Below are positions 12,001 to 64,000 of a stretch of DNA of 64,000 nt, one piece after another. The DNA comes from Doris montereyensis. Lineage: Eukaryota; Mollusca; Gastropoda; Nudibranchia; Dorididae. The position numbers were made by a program, and so were the translations under genes. How positions within the stretch are numbered: the stretch's first letter is position 1; every line of letters starts with the position of its first letter. The notes beneath the pieces were generated by a model. It had not been told where the DNA came from. It ran no database searches and was given only the letters and a program-made list of their open reading frames with translations. The stretch lies in the NCBI GenBank assembly GCA_037039925.1, contig JAXRKP010000138.1, positions 82,501 through 146,500 of the forward strand, written 5' to 3'.

Positions 12001-12250
12001 GGGTTAACTCCCTTAGCTTTAAGTCATCCAAGACCAGCCTGCAAGGCAGCATGTTGTTATTTTTTTCAGGATTAACTCCCTTAGCCTTTGGTCAGTCAAG
12101 ACCGGCCTGCAAGACAGCAGGTTGTTTTCTTTCAAGGTTAACTCCCTTAGCCTTTGGTCAGCCAAGACCTGCCTGCAAGGCAGCAGGAGACTCGTGGAGG
12201 GCGGGATCATCTACTCCCCGTACAGGTGCTTACCTGTCCACTGGCCGTTA
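9040..12250 (-). mobile_element. LINE-A copy 2, full length but frameshifted
   Basis: Read on the - strand: a 5' end at about 12250 with GTGGACAGGTAAGC, a 5' UTR holding three tandem copies of a roughly 65-bp unit (12000-12190), endonuclease (NLNARVGNNVETSGG), and reverse transcriptase with FADN in place of the usual FADD (MLSFADNLILFGKSE). The C-terminal [12 protein letters not shown] and [17 protein letters not shown] follow, with the 3' end near 9040. The coding region is broken into many frames. It lies outside the IKK transcription unit as far as I can see. Confidence 0.85.
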
Positions 12251-13050
12251 AATTGATAAACAATATAGATTATCACAAAGTTACAAAGACATGAAGGACC
12301 TCTTGATATTCAATAGAAAACCTTTTTTTCTGAGTTTTCTCCCATGTGTACTAATTGTTCTTTTGTAAGGGACAATATTTATTACGTCACAGTATTGTAG
12401 CAAAACAAGATAAAATCCAATATTTATTGATTACCGTATTTCACAGGAATTTATACAATAAAACTGTTCACACCTTGTCCCTTGATTGTGATACATGCCC
12501 GGTCTATTAAAAACGCCAGATGATTGCATGCAACTTATGACATCAGTGTCAGCTATGACATCAAGAATGAGCCGGGCGGAGTCCGTAAGATTTCAATTCT
12601 AATTACCTCTGTGATAAACCAGTGATCCAATGGAACAAAGGCTGGGGTGTACAGTGGGTAGAGTTATGAAGAGAAGACCGGTCATCTTTTATTACATTTC
12701 AATGTATAGGTAATGAAGGATGGTTACATTGCATGGCACATTTTTGACGGGCATAAAAGCCCTATTATGTATGATAAAAAAAAAAAAAGAATCTTTAATC
12801 AATTACAGATGTATTCTATGATAATTTGGACAAAATGATACCTGCAGTTGCCGTTGAGACCGGGCATTCAGGTGAAAATCTTGGTTTTGAAACAGGCATT
12901 TAGAGGGGCAATATATTAAGACAAAAATTTGATTTACTGAGATTGCGGGCATTTAGGCTAAACAGACATTATGGCGGTAGTTATTTAGACTGTCCCTACT
13001 GTATATATATATCATTGCTGCATTTCACTATCCACATGGAGCATTGGGCT
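12251..13050. other. No gene seen upstream of the purine tract
   Basis: Mixed sequence with an A-run at 12777-12790. No coding or structured feature was recognised. Confidence 0.4.
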
Positions 13051-13059
13051 AGTTTCTGA

Positions 13060-13270
13060 GAAATGAAAAAGGATAAGAAGACAAGGAAGAAGAAGGAAAA
13101 GCAGAAGATTACGAAGAAGAAGAGGATGAGGAGAAAAAGAGAAGGAGGAGGAGCAGAAGGATAAGAAGACAGAAGTGGAAGAAGACAAAAGATAAATAAG
13201 AGAGGACGAAGAAGAAAAAGAAGAAGACGAAGGAAAAGAAGAAAAAGGAGAAGAAGAAGAAGAGGATAAG

Positions 13271-13301
<31 letters not shown>

Positions 13302-14240
13302 CAGATCAAGGAGGAGCAGAAGAATAGGAACACAATGAAGTAGAAGAAGACAAAAGAGGAGTAGAAAGGGAAGAAGGAAAAAAAAAAAAAGAATGAGATG
13401 ATTAAAACAAAGCAGGAGAAGGAGAAGAGGAAGATCAACAAGAAGGAGAGCAATACGATTATGAAGGAAAAGAAGAAGAAGAAGAGAAGCAACAGAAGAC
13501 AAAAGAGAAGTAGGAAAGGAAGAAGAAGATTAGCAGGAAGGAGAACAATAATAAGAAGAAAGACAAGAAAAAGAGGACGAGTAGCAGAAGAATAAGAAAA
13601 GAAAGAGGGGAGCAGAAGAATAAGAACATCAAAAAGAAGAAGAGGGGAGCAAAAGAATAAGAACATCAAAAAGAAGAAGAGGAGCTGAAGGAGAAGACAA
13701 AGAATAGGAAGACAAAAGAGAAGTAGGAAGGAAGAAGAAGATCAACAAGAAGAAGAGGAGGAGGAGCAGAGGAATAAGAGGACAAAGAAGGAAAAAAAGA
13801 GGAAGATAGCAGAAAAATAAAAAGGTAAAGAAGAAGAAGAGGAGGAGTAGAAGAAGAAGAAGAAGAAGGAAAAACAGAAGATCATGAAGAAGAAGAGGGT
13901 GAAGAGAAGAAAAAGACAAAGAAGAGGAAGAAAAGGAGGAGGAGTAGAACTTTTAGAAGGATAAGAAAACAAAGTGGAAGAAGATAAAAGAGGACGAAAA
14001 AGAATAAGAAAAAAAGGAGACGAAGAAAGGAGAAAGAGAAGAAGAAGAGGAGGAAAAAGAAGAAGAGGAAGGAAAAGATAAAGAAGACCAGCAAGAAGGA
14101 GAAGAATAAGAAGTAGAAGGAAATGAAGAAGATCAAGAAGAAAAAGATGAGAAGGAGGAGCAGATGAACAAGAAGTCAAAGAAATAGAAGAAGACTAAAG
14201 AGGAGTATGAATTGAAGAAAAAGGAGGAGGAAATGAAAAT
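13060..14240 (+). repeat. 1.2-kb nearly pure polypurine tract (GAA/GGA-rich)
   Basis: The + strand is almost all A and G with scattered C and T, mostly irregular AAG, GAAG and GGAG words, without a fixed period. Both strands show long open frames (Lys/Arg/Glu on +, Leu/Phe/Ser on -), which are compositional artefacts. It ends 1.2 kb before the first coding exon of IKK. Confidence 0.9.
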
Positions 14241-14244
14241 GTAT

Positions 14245-15459
14245 TATTCTCCTGCTAAAAAACAATTGCATAATGATTATGATACATTCTATAAAGTGTA
14301 AGTTACAACCACCACTCTGTTTTTAGACCCATCATATAAAATAATACGATTTGACTTGTTTAAGTTGTATTGTCTCTCCAGTATTCTCTACTGTGCATTA
14401 TTATTATGACACTGTTCTCATTGATGGAAGTCGCTAAACGCGCATCTCTATCTCCTCCTAGGTTTTTGTGGGCAAAAGCGCTGTGCTATCCGCGTAAAGC
14501 GTTTCCGACATTGACTTACTGTGAGAGATACTCTTTGCTTTTGGGTAGGTTAGAGAAAATGATCTTTCTTAATGCTAAAAACATGTTATTAAAGGAAAAA
14601 ACATCCTAACATTCAAAAGGGGGACCATAGCGACATTAAATGCATGGTAACATAACTAAAACTTCACCTTGAAAGGTGAAACTGTCGGCTTGAAGATAAT
14701 GAAGATTGATCATGAATGTGACAGGACCATACGGGTTCAGCTAAGCAAAAAGAAACAAAGTTTTCTTATGCAAATAGTGCCTTGACTAAATTTGGTAAAT
14801 TTTATTGTTTGTTTGGTCAGATATTTATACAGCTGGTATTCTTGTCTAAAGTCTAATACGCAGAAAACGGTATTTTTGAAAAATTGCTCCATACGTGGAT
14901 AGCGAACTGCAACGACGATATATGGCTTACATTCAAAGGTGAAAGGAAATGTTTTCGTAGAAAATGAAATTTGCCTCGAAACACTTTTATTGATTTGCAC
15001 ACTGCTTTTTCACTGCAGTGGTAGACAAGAGTTTTTATTAAGTGTGATGGCCACGTGAGACTGGCAAACATAGGACCAGCAATTCATCCCGCCCAGGAAT
15101 TTTTTATTCATCACGTGGTATCATTTGATGTGCATAAAAGTAGGCTGCATTTGGGAAAAAAACCCACAAGATTCTTCAATCATTATGACTTTGAAACTCT
15201 AAAATAATGTGCACACAAAATTCTACACCAAGACATGTTTTGAAGAAATTTAGTAAGACTTGAACAGAAAACAAACTTTCTGAAATGGACTTTATCATAT
15301 TTATCTATTTATTTTTTCTTTCTGTCTAACTGTTTATAAATCTATCTATCTGTCCTTGTATCTTATCTGTCTATCGATCTGTTTATTATCCTGGTCATAT
15401 GTACATAAATCTTTGCAAAGCAAATTGAATAAAATTGAGAATGAAAACTCTTATTTCAG
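14245..15459. other. Upstream flank or 5' intron of IKK; no gene or promoter recognised
   Basis: No coding signal. Because exon 1 has its own acceptor at 15459, part of this stretch is probably the first intron. A short TCTA-like repeat lies at 15300-15375. Confidence 0.4.
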
Positions 15460-15479
15460 GGTGGGAGACAGTGTGAGAA

Positions 15480-63794
<48,315 letters not shown>

Positions 63795-64000
63795 GCAATG
63801 CTGGTATTGGTATAACCTTTTCACTGACGGTGCTCAACGTTGACTTCAAATACTATGCATAAAACAGGATGATATGTTAATTTATGTGTTCAGCGCTTAT
63901 TGCCATGCAATTGCAATGTATGAGTTTTGGACTGTTGAATGAAAATGCTGTTGATGGTTTTTTGGTTTTATTTTTAAATCTGTCCATATTGGATGCAGTT
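63795..64000 (+). other. IKK 3' UTR (partial)
   Basis: Follows the stop codon. No AATAAA poly-A signal appears before the window ends, so the UTR continues outside. Confidence 0.75.

Noticed and set aside
13109..14179. Long Leu/Phe/Ser-rich and Lys/Arg-rich open frames
   Set aside because: They are translations of the polypurine tract and its complement; there is no domain or codon structure.

Overview
This window is animal genomic DNA: AT-rich, intron-rich and loaded with non-LTR retrotransposons, SINEs, DNA transposons and simple repeats. There are no bacterial-style operons and no credible rRNA or tRNA genes. The one host gene I can support is an IkappaB kinase (IKK alpha/beta type) on the + strand. 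I could read it exon by exon from 15480 to 63794: 20 coding exons, all with GT-AG introns, all in matching phase, adding up to about 771 codons (human IKKbeta has 756). Its divergence from the vertebrate proteins, the PHD-bearing CR1-type LINE, the tRNA-derived SINEs and the LINE families present suggest a lophotrochozoan invertebrate, most likely a mollusc. The species is an inference I cannot settle here.

Layout. 1-650: 3' ends of two LINEs. 653-1324: a DNA element with 39-bp terminal inverted repeats. 1914-6400: a nearly complete CR1-type LINE on the - strand, with a PHD-like ORF1, an endonuclease and a YADD reverse transcriptase, broken by frameshifts. 7315-8735: repeat fragments and a SINE. 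9040-12250: a full-length but frameshifted copy of an RTE-like LINE, called LINE-A here. 13060-14240: a 1.2-kb purine-only tract. From 15460 to the end, the IKK gene and its introns.

The IKK introns hold five unrelated minisatellites (units of about 36, 43, 32, 55 and 25 bp), three other LINE fragments, five further LINE-A copies or fragments, a decayed Tc1-type transposase, a fragment of an uncharacterised transposon-associated protein, a TTAA-flanked MITE-like element, a hAT-like element with a zinc-finger remnant, a pair of pogo-like MITEs, two SINE families, a 40-bp perfect hairpin and a (GA)n tract of about 500 bp.

The protein should be the kinase that phosphorylates IkappaB and releases Rel/NF-kappaB in innate immune signalling. 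The exons give, in order, a kinase domain with the IKK-type DLG motif and both activation-loop serines, a ubiquitin-like domain, a long helical scaffold/dimerisation domain, and a short C-terminus at the NEMO-binding position that lacks both canonical tryptophans. Exon 2 carries three one-base homopolymer indels, which look like consensus errors unless they are real lesions. I found no convincing new defence or enzyme system. The most unusual items are the perfect 40-bp hairpin, the empty-site/filled-site transposon pair and the structured 5' end of LINE-A.
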